DNA of 64,000 bases from Hellea sp. (GCA_014238285.1 JABABK010000006.1:1-64000), one strand, 5' to 3'; positions 26,650 through 35,408 are shown, counted from the first letter of the stretch. Numbers and translations: made by a program. The notes: generated by a model from the sequence alone, not told the origin.

Positions 26650-26698
26650 TATCCCGTAAGAATAGCGCACCAACCAGTATATGAAAGCAAAATCTACT

Positions 26699-27430
26699 AT
26701 GGCGTCTGATCTTAAAATCCACATGTTTCCATGTCTTTGGGATAATTACGGCTTTTTGATCCATAATTCCAACACGGGCGAGACGGCCTGTATTGATACG
26801 CCCGAAGTAGATAAGATCATCATGGCGCTGGAAGAAAAAAACTGGAAACTCACCCATATCTGGAACACGCACCATCATCCCGACCATGCTGGCGGTAATC
26901 TGGAACTTAAAAACCTATTCGGCGTCAAAATCATTGGGAGTGAAGATGATAAAGCCCGCATCCCAGGTTTAGATATCGGCGTCAGAGACGGTGATGTTTT
27001 TGATTTTGGCGGTCATGATATCCACGTCATCGACACACCTGGCCATACAATCGGGCATATTATCTACCATATCCCTAGCGCTAAAACTGCCTTTGTCGGC
27101 GATACAATTTTTGCTCTGGGGTGTGGGCGTCTGTTCGAAGGCACGGCGGCGCAAATGTTTAACAGCCTCAATGTCATTGCGGCTATGCCCGATGACACGG
27201 CGCTTTACTGCGCCCATGAATATACGCTTTCTAATGGGAAATTTGCCCTCACTGTCGAGCCTGACAATCAAGCACTTGTCGACTATATGATTGAGGCAAA
27301 GGCCAAGCGGGACAAGAATATTCCAACCGTCCCGACAACAGTTTTGGCCGAAAAAATGGCCAATCCTTTTGTGCGCGCTAAAACCGCTGAACAGTTGGGA
27401 GACATCAGAACTCAAAAAGATAGTTTTTAG
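26699..27430 (+). CDS. gloB: Hydroxyacylglutathione hydrolase (glyoxalase II)
   Basis: A 243-residue metallo-beta-lactamase-fold enzyme with the metal-binding motif THHHPDHAGGN, the loop TPGHTIGHI, Asp in FVGDTIFALGCGR and His in YCAHEYTLSN, plus the C-terminal NPFVR segment of GloB that contacts glutathione. It hydrolyses S-lactoylglutathione to lactate and glutathione, completing methylglyoxal detoxification. The start MASDLKIHMFPC at 26699 is preferred over the ATG at 26681. Confidence 0.94.
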   Translation: MASDLKIHMFPCLWDNYGFLIHNSNTGETACIDTPEVDKIIMALEEKNWKLTHIWNTHHHPDHAGGNLELKNLFGVKIIGSEDDKARIPGLDIGVRDGDVFDFGGHDIHVIDTPGHTIGHIIYHIPSAKTAFVGDTIFALGCGRLFEGTAAQMFNSLNVIAAMPDDTALYCAHEYTLSNGKFALTVEPDNQALVDYMIEAKAKRDKNIPTVPTTVLAEKMANPFVRAKTAEQLGDIRTQKDSF

Positions 27431-27536
27431 TGATCACATATTTGACAAGCAAATTTCCTTGCCTTAATCAAATAGCATAGACGATGTCAAAAAACGTCAG
27501 CATAATAGACCAAATAGTATATTAGGGGATGGCACA

Positions 27537-30242
27537 ATGAAATCAGCTAAATTTTTCGCGGCGAGCCTTATCGCTTTATCTTTAACAAGTTGCGGGGACG
27601 ATGAAATAGCTGAATTTGCGTCTGCCATCATCAATGTCGCTCTAGGCGCTGTCAGCGATACAAATACGGCCGATAATCAACTCAGCGAAAACTCAGTCAA
27701 TGGGGCTGTTGTCGGCATCACAGCAAACGCCAATGACTCTGATCCCGAGGATACGGTTTCCTATGCTCTAAGCGATAACGCTTCGGGACGGTTTGCCATT
27801 GATCCTAGCACTGGCGTTGTCACGGTTGCGGACGATACGCAGTTGGATTTCGAAGCGGCCGCTTCCCACGCGATCAGTGTTACGGCCTCCAGTTCTGACG
27901 GCACTTCAAGTTCAGCCGGTTTCACTATTAACCTGCTCGACGAGACCTTCACCAGCGGCGGCGATAATGACATGATTGTCCTGATCGAAGCTGGCCCTAA
28001 TATGCAGCAAGACCTGCAAGAAAAACTCATCACATCGCCATCAGAGTCGATTATTATGTTGCCGCAAGGAACCTTTAGCATAACGGCTGAGCTCAGCACC
28101 AGTATCGACAACTTGATTATTCGCGGCCACGGCATGGACGCCGAAACGGGAACAGTTCTGAACTTTAAGGATCAAACTGTTGGCGCACAGAGTCTATTAG
28201 TCACCGGCGATAACTTTGTCATTGAAGATGTCGCTTTAGAAGACGGGCCTGGCGATCTCTTAAAAATTGAAGGCACGGACGGAATCATCATTCGCCGCAT
28301 TCGCGCTGAATGGACAACCGGCGCAGATACAAATAACGGCGCTTACGCCCTTTACCCCGTTCAAACACGAAATGTTTTAATAGAAGACAATATTGTACGC
28401 GGCGCCAGCGATGCCGGTGTTTATGTCGGCCAGTCCGAACAAATCATTGTGCGGCGTAATTATGTATATGAAAACGTCGCGGGAATCGAGATTGAAAACT
28501 CAAAATTCGCTGATGTTTATGAAAATGAAGCTACGCTCAATACGGGTGGTATATTAGTTTTTGACTTGCCAGGTCCACCTGTTCAAGGCGGCGAAGCTAC
28601 GCGCGTCTTTAACAATAAGGTCTATGACAATAATACGCCAAACTTCGCTCCCGAAGGTAATATTGTCGGGACGGTCCCCGGCGGAACAGGTATTATGGTC
28701 CTGGCCAATGATGACATCGAAGTCTTCGGCAATGAAATCACCAATAACGGCTCCGGTGCTATCCTGATCGTCAGCTATTACATTAATGACGGAAATGTCA
28801 GTAAACCGACCTATGATCCGGTGCCGGAAAAAATTTACTTCCACGACAATATTCTGACAGGTAACGCCCAAGCGCCACAAGATTTAGCTGCAATCATTTC
28901 TGCTTTTGTTTTTGGAACGCCGGAAATGGTGGATATTTTTTATGATAGCGGAGGCGTTGGAACTGACGAAGGGTTATTGCTCGAATTTCCAAACGGCCTA
29001 CCGGAAGACCGAAGAATATGCTCAAGAAACAATGGCGATGACGCAACTTTTGGCACATTAAACTCTCCTGTATTACTAGGATTTATCTCTGGCGACCCGG
29101 CTATCAGCCAAGATCCTGCACCCTTTGAATGTTCGCACCCTTCCTTACCTCCGATTGTCCTTGATCCACTTATTCCCGGTGAATCCAGCGGCGGCGAAGT
29201 TGATACCGATGCTCTTTGCGGCGCCGAAGGCGAAGGTGTGAACGCCCCGGCTTTTGAAGCGAACTGCCCTAGTCTATCAAGCTATCGCTTATTCGCCGAT
29301 AAAACGGACCCGACACAAAATGCCAATAGCGGCGGCGTTCTCTATGATCTAAGCACGCCTTTATTCACGGATTACACCAATAAATATCGGTTTGTCTTCC
29401 TGCCAGACGGCACGCAAGCCGTGTATCGTAATTCGGAAACATTTGATTTCCCAGTGGGGACGATCATTTCAAAAACCTTTGCTATCCAAGATGATCTCGG
29501 CAATGCAAATAGCGCCGAGGAACTCATCGAGACACGCCTACTCATCCGGCGCAAAGAGGGCTGGACAGCCCTGCCATATATTTGGAATGATAATAAGTCG
29601 GACGCTGTTCTGACCGTTGCCGGCGGAACCCATAATATCAGCTGGACCGACATTAACGGCGATATGCAATCGACCGAATATGTCATCCCGAATACGAATA
29701 ACTGTTCCAATTGCCACGGTACTGACAGTCTCAAATTGATTGGTCCAAAAGCGCGTTATTTAAACAGCGATCTTGATCGCGGCGACGGTGGCCCGCTTAA
29801 CCAAATTGAAAACTGGCTCGACGCCGGCATTTTAATTGACGTTCCAGCGGATCACAGCACGATCATGGCGGCACCAAATTACTTGGATACAAGCGCCGTG
29901 CTCGATGATCGTGCGCGTGCTTATCTTGATATTAATTGTGCCCATTGCCATTCAGAAGGCGGCGCAGCAGACACATCTGGCCTATATCTAGATTACACCC
30001 GTCCATTTGGAACTGAATATGGTGAGTGCAAACCGCCAGTCGCGGCTGGCGACGGTTCAGGCGGTCTTGATTACGATATTGTTCCCGGCGATGCCTCACA
30101 GTCAATCCTAGCCTTCCGCATGGACTCTAATGAAAATGCGGTCCGTATGCCAGAGTTAGGACGAAGTGTCATTCACACAGAAAGCGTCGATCTCATCACA
30201 GAATGGATCAACGCGATGGATCCCAATAGCTGCGGCGGTTAA
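27537..30242 (+). CDS. Lipoprotein: cadherin-like, beta-helix and diheme cytochrome domains
   Basis: A 901-residue lipoprotein (lipobox LTSC, Cys19). A cadherin-like repeat spans about 40-135 (TVSYALSDNASGRFAIDPST), a right-handed parallel beta-helix about 145-470 (repeats with IEDVALED, IEDNIVRGA, VYENVAGIEIENS), and a C-terminal region (about 555-901) of the HNE_0200/SO_2930 type with two haem sites, Cys723-x2-Cys726-His and Cys801-x2-Cys804-His. Such cytochrome domains are normally separate proteins beside a beta-helix protein; here they are fused. Electron transfer at the outer membrane combined with glycan binding is a plausible role. Haem maturation by Ccm is assumed. Confidence 0.88.
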   Translation: MKSAKFFAASLIALSLTSCGDDEIAEFASAIINVALGAVSDTNTADNQLSENSVNGAVVGITANANDSDPEDTVSYALSDNASGRFAIDPSTGVVTVADDTQLDFEAAASHAISVTASSSDGTSSSAGFTINLLDETFTSGGDNDMIVLIEAGPNMQQDLQEKLITSPSESIIMLPQGTFSITAELSTSIDNLIIRGHGMDAETGTVLNFKDQTVGAQSLLVTGDNFVIEDVALEDGPGDLLKIEGTDGIIIRRIRAEWTTGADTNNGAYALYPVQTRNVLIEDNIVRGASDAGVYVGQSEQIIVRRNYVYENVAGIEIENSKFADVYENEATLNTGGILVFDLPGPPVQGGEATRVFNNKVYDNNTPNFAPEGNIVGTVPGGTGIMVLANDDIEVFGNEITNNGSGAILIVSYYINDGNVSKPTYDPVPEKIYFHDNILTGNAQAPQDLAAIISAFVFGTPEMVDIFYDSGGVGTDEGLLLEFPNGLPEDRRICSRNNGDDATFGTLNSPVLLGFISGDPAISQDPAPFECSHPSLPPIVLDPLIPGESSGGEVDTDALCGAEGEGVNAPAFEANCPSLSSYRLFADKTDPTQNANSGGVLYDLSTPLFTDYTNKYRFVFLPDGTQAVYRNSETFDFPVGTIISKTFAIQDDLGNANSAEELIETRLLIRRKEGWTALPYIWNDNKSDAVLTVAGGTHNISWTDINGDMQSTEYVIPNTNNCSNCHGTDSLKLIGPKARYLNSDLDRGDGGPLNQIENWLDAGILIDVPADHSTIMAAPNYLDTSAVLDDRARAYLDINCAHCHSEGGAADTSGLYLDYTRPFGTEYGECKPPVAAGDGSGGLDYDIVPGDASQSILAFRMDSNENAVRMPELGRSVIHTESVDLITEWINAMDPNSCGG

Positions 30243-30248
30243 TTCGAG

Positions 30249-30275
30249 TTTCGCGAACTTACGTGGTTCGCGAAA
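30249..30275 (+). terminator. Hairpin after the beta-helix/cytochrome gene
   Basis: TTTCGCGAA and TTCGCGAAA form a nine-base-pair stem with a nine-base loop seven bases after the stop codon. No T-run follows, so it may protect the 3' end or act with Rho rather than as an intrinsic terminator. Confidence 0.55.
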
Positions 30276-30470
30276 TCATATTATATACTTGCAATTAGAT
30301 AGTCTGTTCACTATGTGCGTCAGGCTATTAGGAGAACTCATGTCAAATTGGCAGATAAATTTCGGATAAATAACGCATCTTATTGAAGGTGTGACAGCCT
30401 TTTCATTTACCTTGGGATCAAGCTGATTACCGAGGTTTTTTATTGTCAAAAATTTGTGAAAGTAACGAAA

Positions 30471-30551
30471 ATGATAAAACGAATACAAAAATACACTTCT
30501 GCTGAGCTAGGCAATGGCCTGAGCACATCAGAATATTATTATCTAGATTAA
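30471..30551 (+). CDS. Candidate 26-residue leader peptide upstream of EF-Tu paralogue
   Basis: A short frame MIKRIQKYTSAELGNGLS continues to a Tyr-Tyr-Tyr run and TAA. It sits in the AT-rich 505-base gap before the EF-Tu-like gene and is followed within 55 bases by an intrinsic terminator, the layout of an attenuator leader. The ribosome site is weak (GAAAGTAACGAAA). The three consecutive TAT codons are the only hint of amino-acid sensing. It could equally be a chance frame. Confidence 0.3.
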   Translation: MIKRIQKYTSAELGNGLSTSEYYYLD

Positions 30552-30553
30552 CG

Positions 30554-30575
30554 CTTTCAGACATGCGTCTGAAAG
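30554..30575 (+). promoter_or_regulatory. Leader hairpin before EF-Tu paralogue
   Basis: CTTTCAGAC and GTCTGAAAG form a perfect nine-base-pair stem with a four-base loop directly after the stop of the candidate leader peptide. It precedes the terminator at 30604 and could be an antiterminator or pause hairpin. A third stem, TTTTGAC/GTCAAAA, lies at 30658-30677. Confidence 0.45.
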
Positions 30576-30603
30576 GGGTTTCCTTTTGGGCTTTTGAACA
30601 CAC

Positions 30604-30635
30604 AAGCTCGTTGGGTCTCCCCTAACGAGCTTTTT
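30604..30635 (+). terminator. Intrinsic terminator in the EF-Tu paralogue leader
   Basis: AAGCTCGTT and AACGAGCTT form a nine-base-pair stem followed by TTTTTG. It lies 112 bases upstream of the EF-Tu-like start with no gene between, so it either ends a small upstream transcript or acts as an attenuator. GGCAATGGCC at 30510-30519 is exactly complementary to GGCCATTGCC at 30699-30708, downstream of the terminator, so a long-range alternative fold is possible. Confidence 0.6.
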
Positions 30636-30747
30636 GTTTGGCAACAAACAATCCCAATTTTGACACGCGCGTCAAAAACTTTGAAATCCCTAGCAGTCGG
30701 CCATTGCCAAGGGGTTTCTTCATCAGGCAAATTAAAGGAGAAATATC

Positions 30748-31935
30748 ATGCCTATGAAAACACATTTGAATGTCGGAACTATCGGTCACGTTGACCACGG
30801 GAAGACAACACTGACAGCCGCCATCACTATGGTTCAGGCCAATCGCATCGGTGGTGAAGCCCTAGCCTTTGACCAAATTGATAACGCACCCGAAGAAAAA
30901 ACGCGGGGTATCACCATTAATACTTCACATGTGGAGTACGAAAGTGAAACTCGCCACTACGCCCATATCGATTGTCCGGGGCACGCTGATTATGTTAAAA
31001 ACATGATCACCGGCGCGTCTCAAATGGACGGTGCTATTCTTTTGGTAGACGGGACTGAAGGCGCGGCCAAGCAAACGATTGAGCACATCCTGCTCGCTCG
31101 CCAAGTTGATGTTGAGCATATCATCGTCTTTGTAAACAAGATGGATATGCTAGACGTCGATGAGCGTGAAGATATGGCAGAATTGATCGAAATGGAAACG
31201 GGTGAACTGCTTGCCTCTCAAGGCTACAAAAGTGTCACTTTCATTTTTGGCAGTGCACTATTGGCACTAGAAGCTGCAGAGAAAGGTAACATGAAAAGTG
31301 ATGATGTTCAGTGTATTATTGAACTTGTTACTGCATTGGACAGCAATATTCCGGACCCTGTCAGGGATTACAATAGTCCTTTCATGATGCCGATTGAAGG
31401 TGTTCACTCTATTCCGGGACGCGGTACTGTTGTTAGCGGTCGGGTTGAACGTGGTGTTTTGAAAGTTGGAGAAACCGTCGAGATTGTCGGCCTATCAAAT
31501 GCCGAAGAGCAGGTTGTTGTAACTGGCACACAAGCCTTTAGGAAAGACATTCCTGAGGCTCGTGCTGGCATGAATGTCGGCTTGTTACTTCGCGGCTTAA
31601 AGCGTGAAGACGTGCAGCGCGGTCAAGTTTTAAGTGCGCCCGGCGCGATCAAACCTTTTTCCAAAGGTACAGCCCAAATTTTTGTGCTGTCCGCAGAGGA
31701 AGGTGGTCGTCACACTCCATTTGGAACAGGGTACCAACCGCAGTTCTTTTTTGGAACGACAGATGTAACGGGTGTGATTACCGTGAATACCGATTCCGGG
31801 TTGGTAAGCCCTGGTGATCAGGCTGAGATCAGTTTTGATTTGGCCAAAGCAATCGGTATTGAAAAAGGCGTACGCTTTGCAATCCGCGAAGGCGGCCGCA
31901 CAATTGGCGCTGGTGTTGTTACCGACATCGCTTAA
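30748..31935 (+). CDS. Divergent elongation factor Tu paralogue
   Basis: A 395-residue three-domain EF-Tu with all GTPase motifs: P-loop GHVDHGKT (13-20), switch [25 protein letters not shown] (130-133) and GSAL (168-171). It is clearly not the housekeeping copy: the N-terminus lacks the usual KFERxKPH stretch, NKCD is NKMD, DGPMPQTREH is [10 protein letters not shown], and the amino-acid pocket in domain 2 reads [10 protein letters not shown] instead of PIEDVFSISG. The tRNA T-stem contacts (GGRHT, PQF, TTDVTG, REGGRT) are kept. A strong AAAGGAG site precedes the ATG. No ribosomal or translation gene is nearby. Delivery of an unusual or mischarged tRNA, or a drug- or toxin-resistant copy, are guesses. 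Confidence 0.9.
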   Translation: MPMKTHLNVGTIGHVDHGKTTLTAAITMVQANRIGGEALAFDQIDNAPEEKTRGITINTSHVEYESETRHYAHIDCPGHADYVKNMITGASQMDGAILLVDGTEGAAKQTIEHILLARQVDVEHIIVFVNKMDMLDVDEREDMAELIEMETGELLASQGYKSVTFIFGSALLALEAAEKGNMKSDDVQCIIELVTALDSNIPDPVRDYNSPFMMPIEGVHSIPGRGTVVSGRVERGVLKVGETVEIVGLSNAEEQVVVTGTQAFRKDIPEARAGMNVGLLLRGLKREDVQRGQVLSAPGAIKPFSKGTAQIFVLSAEEGGRHTPFGTGYQPQFFFGTTDVTGVITVNTDSGLVSPGDQAEISFDLAKAIGIEKGVRFAIREGGRTIGAGVVTDIA

Positions 31936-31944
31936 AATAATGAT

Positions 31945-31963
31945 CCGGGCCCTCGTGGCCCGG
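31945..31963 (+). terminator. GC-rich hairpin after EF-Tu paralogue
   Basis: CCGGGCC and GGCCCGG form a seven-base-pair stem with a five-base loop nine bases after the stop codon. No T-run follows, so its strength is uncertain. Confidence 0.55.
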
Positions 31964-32023
31964 GTCAGGTCCAATAAACAGTGAGCTTTGCCATCACCTA
32001 CAACAATGACTATATATAGGTAA

Positions 32024-32518
32024 ATGCAAATACATCTTTCAAATATCCGCGCTTTATCTGATACCGAAAAAACTGCCATACCGACAAGCATTGCAGCCGG
32101 TATTGATCTCGATAAAGTTGAAATCCATAATCGAAAATGGATGCCTTTGACGCCGACAAATACGAGTGTGGTGCGCGGATATAAGATATTCTACCCTAAT
32201 GAACCCGGCCATTGCACCGGTATCCATCACCTGGCTCACCTCGTTCACGAAGTGGTTCACATTTGGCAATATAACTATTTGGGCGTTGGGCTTTATTCAC
32301 CGCGCTGGCTCGACAGGCGGTATCATTACGATCTCAATGAAGGCGACCATTTTCAAGACTTCGGTCTGGAACAACAAGCATCAATAGTGGAGGATTTATT
32401 CCGTATTGAGAGCGGACTACCGAGTTATCGGGCACGCAATAGCCCACCACTCGCCCTATTCACAAAAACAGTAACTCGCTGTTCTAAACGACCAATTTCA
32501 GCGTACATTAACAGCTAG
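32024..32518 (+). CDS. Small HExxH protein, putative metallopeptidase-like
   Basis: A 164-residue protein without a signal peptide. The central segment HLVHEVVHIWQY holds a zincin-type HExxH (His75, Glu76, His79), followed by Arg/Tyr/His-rich sequence and FGLEQQASIVEDLF, where Glu116 could be the third ligand. This resembles the metal-binding cores of DUF4157/eCIS-type proteins, but the family assignment is a guess. It starts 88 bases after the EF-Tu paralogue on the same strand with only a weak ribosome site. Confidence 0.65.
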   Translation: MQIHLSNIRALSDTEKTAIPTSIAAGIDLDKVEIHNRKWMPLTPTNTSVVRGYKIFYPNEPGHCTGIHHLAHLVHEVVHIWQYNYLGVGLYSPRWLDRRYHYDLNEGDHFQDFGLEQQASIVEDLFRIESGLPSYRARNSPPLALFTKTVTRCSKRPISAYINS

Positions 32519-32635
32519 AGCGCCGTAAACCTGCCACATTTCTAATGCACTTTTACGTGAAAGATAAGTTACTTGCAGAAACCACGACACCGTATTTATA
32601 TTACGAATAAATCTGAACCCTATGGAGATAACCCA

Positions 32636-33148
32636 ATGACAAATAAACCCCTCACTCTTATTTTAGCCGCATCAATGATGACATTTACGGTTCCTGCCAT
32701 GGCGCAAGTTACCGATGAGATCAAAGATCAAGCGGTTGAGATGGCCAAAGATAAAGTCATGGGAAGCTCATCCGTCACAGACATGGCGAAGGATCACGCC
32801 GTGGATATGGCTAAAGACAAAGTCATGGGCAGTTCATCCGCCACAGACATGGCAAAGGATCACGCCATGGATATGGCTAAAGACAAAGTCATGGGCAGCT
32901 CGTCCGTTACAGATATGGCAAAAGATCACGCCATGGACATGGCCAAGGACAAAGTCATGGGCAGCTCGTCAGTCACAGATATGGCGAAAGATCATGCCAT
33001 GGATATGGCCAAAGACAAGGTTATGGGGACACAGCCTGCGCCAACAGTGAGTGCTCCCACGCCAGCAGCCCTACCTATTAACTGTCCATCTGGAACGACA
33101 CCGCAATCAAATGGTACTTGCATGGTAACAGGCGATTTCAACTTTTAG
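32636..33148 (+). CDS. Secreted protein of five 22-residue amphipathic repeats
   Basis: Start at 32636 (GGAGA upstream) gives a Sec signal ending PAMAQ, then five copies of a 22-residue unit with consensus VTDMAKDHAMDMAKDKVMG plus Ser-Ser-Ser, then a Pro/Thr linker and a C-terminal segment with two Cys (NCPSGTTPQSNGTC). The unit splits into two 11-mers, the periodicity of LEA-type and apolipoprotein amphipathic helices. The mature protein is therefore probably an extended or membrane-surface helix in the periplasm or outside, with a role in desiccation or membrane protection being one guess. The longer frame from 32573 has no signal at its start. Confidence 0.75.
   Translation: MTNKPLTLILAASMMTFTVPAMAQVTDEIKDQAVEMAKDKVMGSSSVTDMAKDHAVDMAKDKVMGSSSATDMAKDHAMDMAKDKVMGSSSVTDMAKDHAMDMAKDKVMGSSSVTDMAKDHAMDMAKDKVMGTQPAPTVSAPTPAALPINCPSGTTPQSNGTCMVTGDFNF
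32708..33037 (+). repeat. Five tandem 66-bp repeats within a coding region
   Basis: Five consecutive 66-bp units encode the 22-residue repeats of the secreted protein. Copies 2-5 are nearly identical in DNA and differ mostly at third positions, so copy number is likely to vary between strains by slippage or recombination. Confidence 0.85.
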
Positions 33149-33166
33149 TGTAATCACATTAATTCG

Positions 33167-33194
33167 AAACCGGAGTGTCGTGCTCCGGTTTTTT
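33167..33194 (+). terminator. Intrinsic terminator after the repeat protein
   Basis: AACCGGAG and CTCCGGTT form an eight-base-pair stem followed by TTTT, 18 bases after the stop codon. It is a clear rho-independent terminator for the plus-strand genes and, being between convergent genes, may also serve the EAL gene. Confidence 0.85.
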
Positions 33195-33224
33195 GCATTT
33201 CATGTCATTTTGGATGGCCCGCTT

Positions 33225-34853
33225 TTAACTGAGAACGTCAGGCCGCCCCAGATAAAAACCCTGTAAATAATCAACGCCAAGCCGCTCAACGATGCGCATA
33301 TCCGCTTCATTGTCGATCATTTCTGCAACAGTTTTCATGCCAAAGACCTGAGCCATTTCTGCGATCATCCGGACGAAATTTTGCTTCTGATCAGACAGGG
33401 CAATATCGCGAATGTAAGATCCGTCAATTTTAATGATTTGAGCTTCAAGCCCCAACAGGTTTTTGAAGCTCGTATGCCCTGCGCCAAAGTCATCAACGGC
33501 AAGCTGACACCCTAGAGCCTGTAATTTGGCGGAAAATTGATTGGCTTTATCAATATTATCAAGCGCCATCGTTTCCGTGAGTTCAATCATTATGTTTGAG
33601 GCTTGAGACCCCAAGCTCTTAAGCTCTGATAGATAGGCATCGATCATATTTTTGTCGGATATTGTGCCAACGGATATATTCAAAGATAATTTTAAATCTG
33701 AACGCAAGGTCAAAGCTCTACGTGCTAATTGCAAGGCTCGGCGATCCAGCCGTCCAATTTGCCCCAATCTTTCTGCTAGAATGATATATGGAAAAGCGGT
33801 TTGCAACTGCCCGTCATTATCTTGATATCGAAGCAGCGCTTCATAATAGGCCACATCATGGCCATTTGCTGTCACAATAGGCTGATAGGCGAGACAAAAG
33901 CGATCCTGTTCCATGGCGATCAATAAATCGACTTCAGTTAAGGTTTTCACGTTATTAGAGCTTCGAAAAAGATTTATATCAGCTGATCCCCTGTCTTTCA
34001 CGTCAGCCGAAATCCTCGGCGGCGTTTCGACAGCCACGCTGCAATTCGGCGAGATCATCCCGTAAGGGCTTTCGATAGGAATTTGACTGAGAATGTATTT
34101 GAACTTTTTTGATTTTGCCAAAATATCTTCGGCGCTCAGACCGCTCAGCAATATTTGAAAATGGGACGTTTGATCAAACGCCGTATAATCATCCGGTGAT
34201 AATTCTCCAGAAATACGTTTGGCCAAAGCTTCGAACACATAATCTAAGGCAAAAGCACCATAAACTTTCGTCAAATCATCTTGATTTTTGATCGTGATGC
34301 TTATGATTTGAGGCCGTCCCCCACCAGCCTGTTGATGGGATAGAACTTCGGAGAAGTAAGTCTTATTCAAACACCCTGTTATAGGCTCATATCTGAAATC
34401 ATATTCGATTTTGGCTTTGGTTCTCTCGGCGCAGGTCACGTCTTGAATAACACAAGCGACATAGCTCGGTGCTCCGGCTTCGCCTTTAAGCCTTTGGCCG
34501 CTTTCGCGTACCCAAACATCATGCTCGTCCTTCAACGCCAAAGAATATGTGAGAGAATAACAAGCTCCGTCAAATGTCAGATTTTCCAGAGCCGCCCGGC
34601 GGCGACGTTGATATTCGATCGGCAGTCTATCAATCAGCTCACCTTCAGTTCGCGGTAATTGATCAGCCGGACAACGAAATAGACGCGCGGCTAAAACATT
34701 CTCGCCCCAATGTATAATCCGCTGTGATTTGGGGCCGCGCATTTTAAACGGGACGGCCCTTAATAGTGAAAAGGCAATGTTGTGATTATCCTGCGCCGCG
34801 CCTGAAGGGCCAAAGGAAAATAGGGAATTTTTATCTCGCTTTGCTGTAGCCAT
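33225..34853 (-). CDS. PAS-GGDEF(degenerate)-EAL protein, c-di-GMP phosphodiesterase
   Basis: A 542-residue cytoplasmic protein. A PAS-like domain covers about 25-150 (ending VIQDVT), a GGDEF-fold domain about 150-300 whose signature is lost (DQTSHFQILLSG in place of GGDEF), and an EAL domain from about 305. EAL residues are intact: EALLRY (Glu338), LSLNIS, ELTET, DDFGAGHTSF, IKIDGSYI, VAEMID, DYLQGFYLG. So it should degrade c-di-GMP, controlled by the PAS input, with the GGDEF domain regulatory. It lies two bases after the small membrane protein gene. Confidence 0.92.
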   Translation of the reverse strand: MATAKRDKNSLFSFGPSGAAQDNHNIAFSLLRAVPFKMRGPKSQRIIHWGENVLAARLFRCPADQLPRTEGELIDRLPIEYQRRRRAALENLTFDGACYSLTYSLALKDEHDVWVRESGQRLKGEAGAPSYVACVIQDVTCAERTKAKIEYDFRYEPITGCLNKTYFSEVLSHQQAGGGRPQIISITIKNQDDLTKVYGAFALDYVFEALAKRISGELSPDDYTAFDQTSHFQILLSGLSAEDILAKSKKFKYILSQIPIESPYGMISPNCSVAVETPPRISADVKDRGSADINLFRSSNNVKTLTEVDLLIAMEQDRFCLAYQPIVTANGHDVAYYEALLRYQDNDGQLQTAFPYIILAERLGQIGRLDRRALQLARRALTLRSDLKLSLNISVGTISDKNMIDAYLSELKSLGSQASNIMIELTETMALDNIDKANQFSAKLQALGCQLAVDDFGAGHTSFKNLLGLEAQIIKIDGSYIRDIALSDQKQNFVRMIAEMAQVFGMKTVAEMIDNEADMRIVERLGVDYLQGFYLGRPDVLS

Positions 34854-34855
34854 AG

Positions 34856-35293
34856 TTACTCAGCAAATCCTTCAACAACACCGAAATCACGGCGAGCGCT
34901 TGCAATTGTTACCATAAATCCAGCCATGACGTCCAATAGGCACATCATCATGATCAGAAAAAACACGGATGTCGCGAAAGCTGGGAACATCAAAAACTCA
35001 ACCAGGCACACAATAAAAAGCACCATGGAAAAAGCATGATTCACGATAGCGGCGCGGCCAAATCCTGTTGATTTTAAAAGCTCGAAGAACAGCAATAAAA
35101 CTGTAAACGCTATCAACGCATGGCCCGGCGTAATATGCCAAACCGTATCAGACGCCATTGCGACCGACAAAAAGTCTTCATCCATCCGGCCTCTAACATA
35201 TTCAGTCGAAGCGAATTCTTTGCCTGAGACGGCAATAATATTATAGAGCGCAACCGGTATTAGCAGCAGCGGAAATACTGTAAAAATACGCAT
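34856..35293 (-). CDS. Small integral membrane protein, unknown function
   Basis: 145 residues with four predicted membrane helices (about 4-22, 56-75, 83-103, 106-130) and a periplasmic or cytoplasmic loop between the first two. No family is recognised. It ends two bases before the EAL gene, so both are probably co-transcribed and it may act as a membrane partner of the phosphodiesterase. Confidence 0.7.
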   Translation of the reverse strand: MRIFTVFPLLLIPVALYNIIAVSGKEFASTEYVRGRMDEDFLSVAMASDTVWHITPGHALIAFTVLLLFFELLKSTGFGRAAIVNHAFSMVLFIVCLVEFLMFPAFATSVFFLIMMMCLLDVMAGFMVTIASARRDFGVVEGFAE

Positions 35294-35408
35294 ACCAAGC
35301 CCTTATTCAGGTCCCTTTGACCCGATCGGGTCATTATCCTTAATAGAGTATAAAGATATAAGGCTTGCAAAAGGTTAACGCCCGAAAAATTACTCGGTGT
35401 TTTGAGAC

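Noticed and set aside
30243..30747. tRNA, tmRNA or 6S RNA in the gap before the EF-Tu paralogue
   Set aside because: No acceptor/T-loop pattern or long closing stem is present; the hairpins fit a leader and terminator better.
32708..33037. 66-bp repeats as a possible CRISPR array
   Set aside because: Units are contiguous without unique spacers, keep one reading frame and encode protein repeats after a signal peptide.
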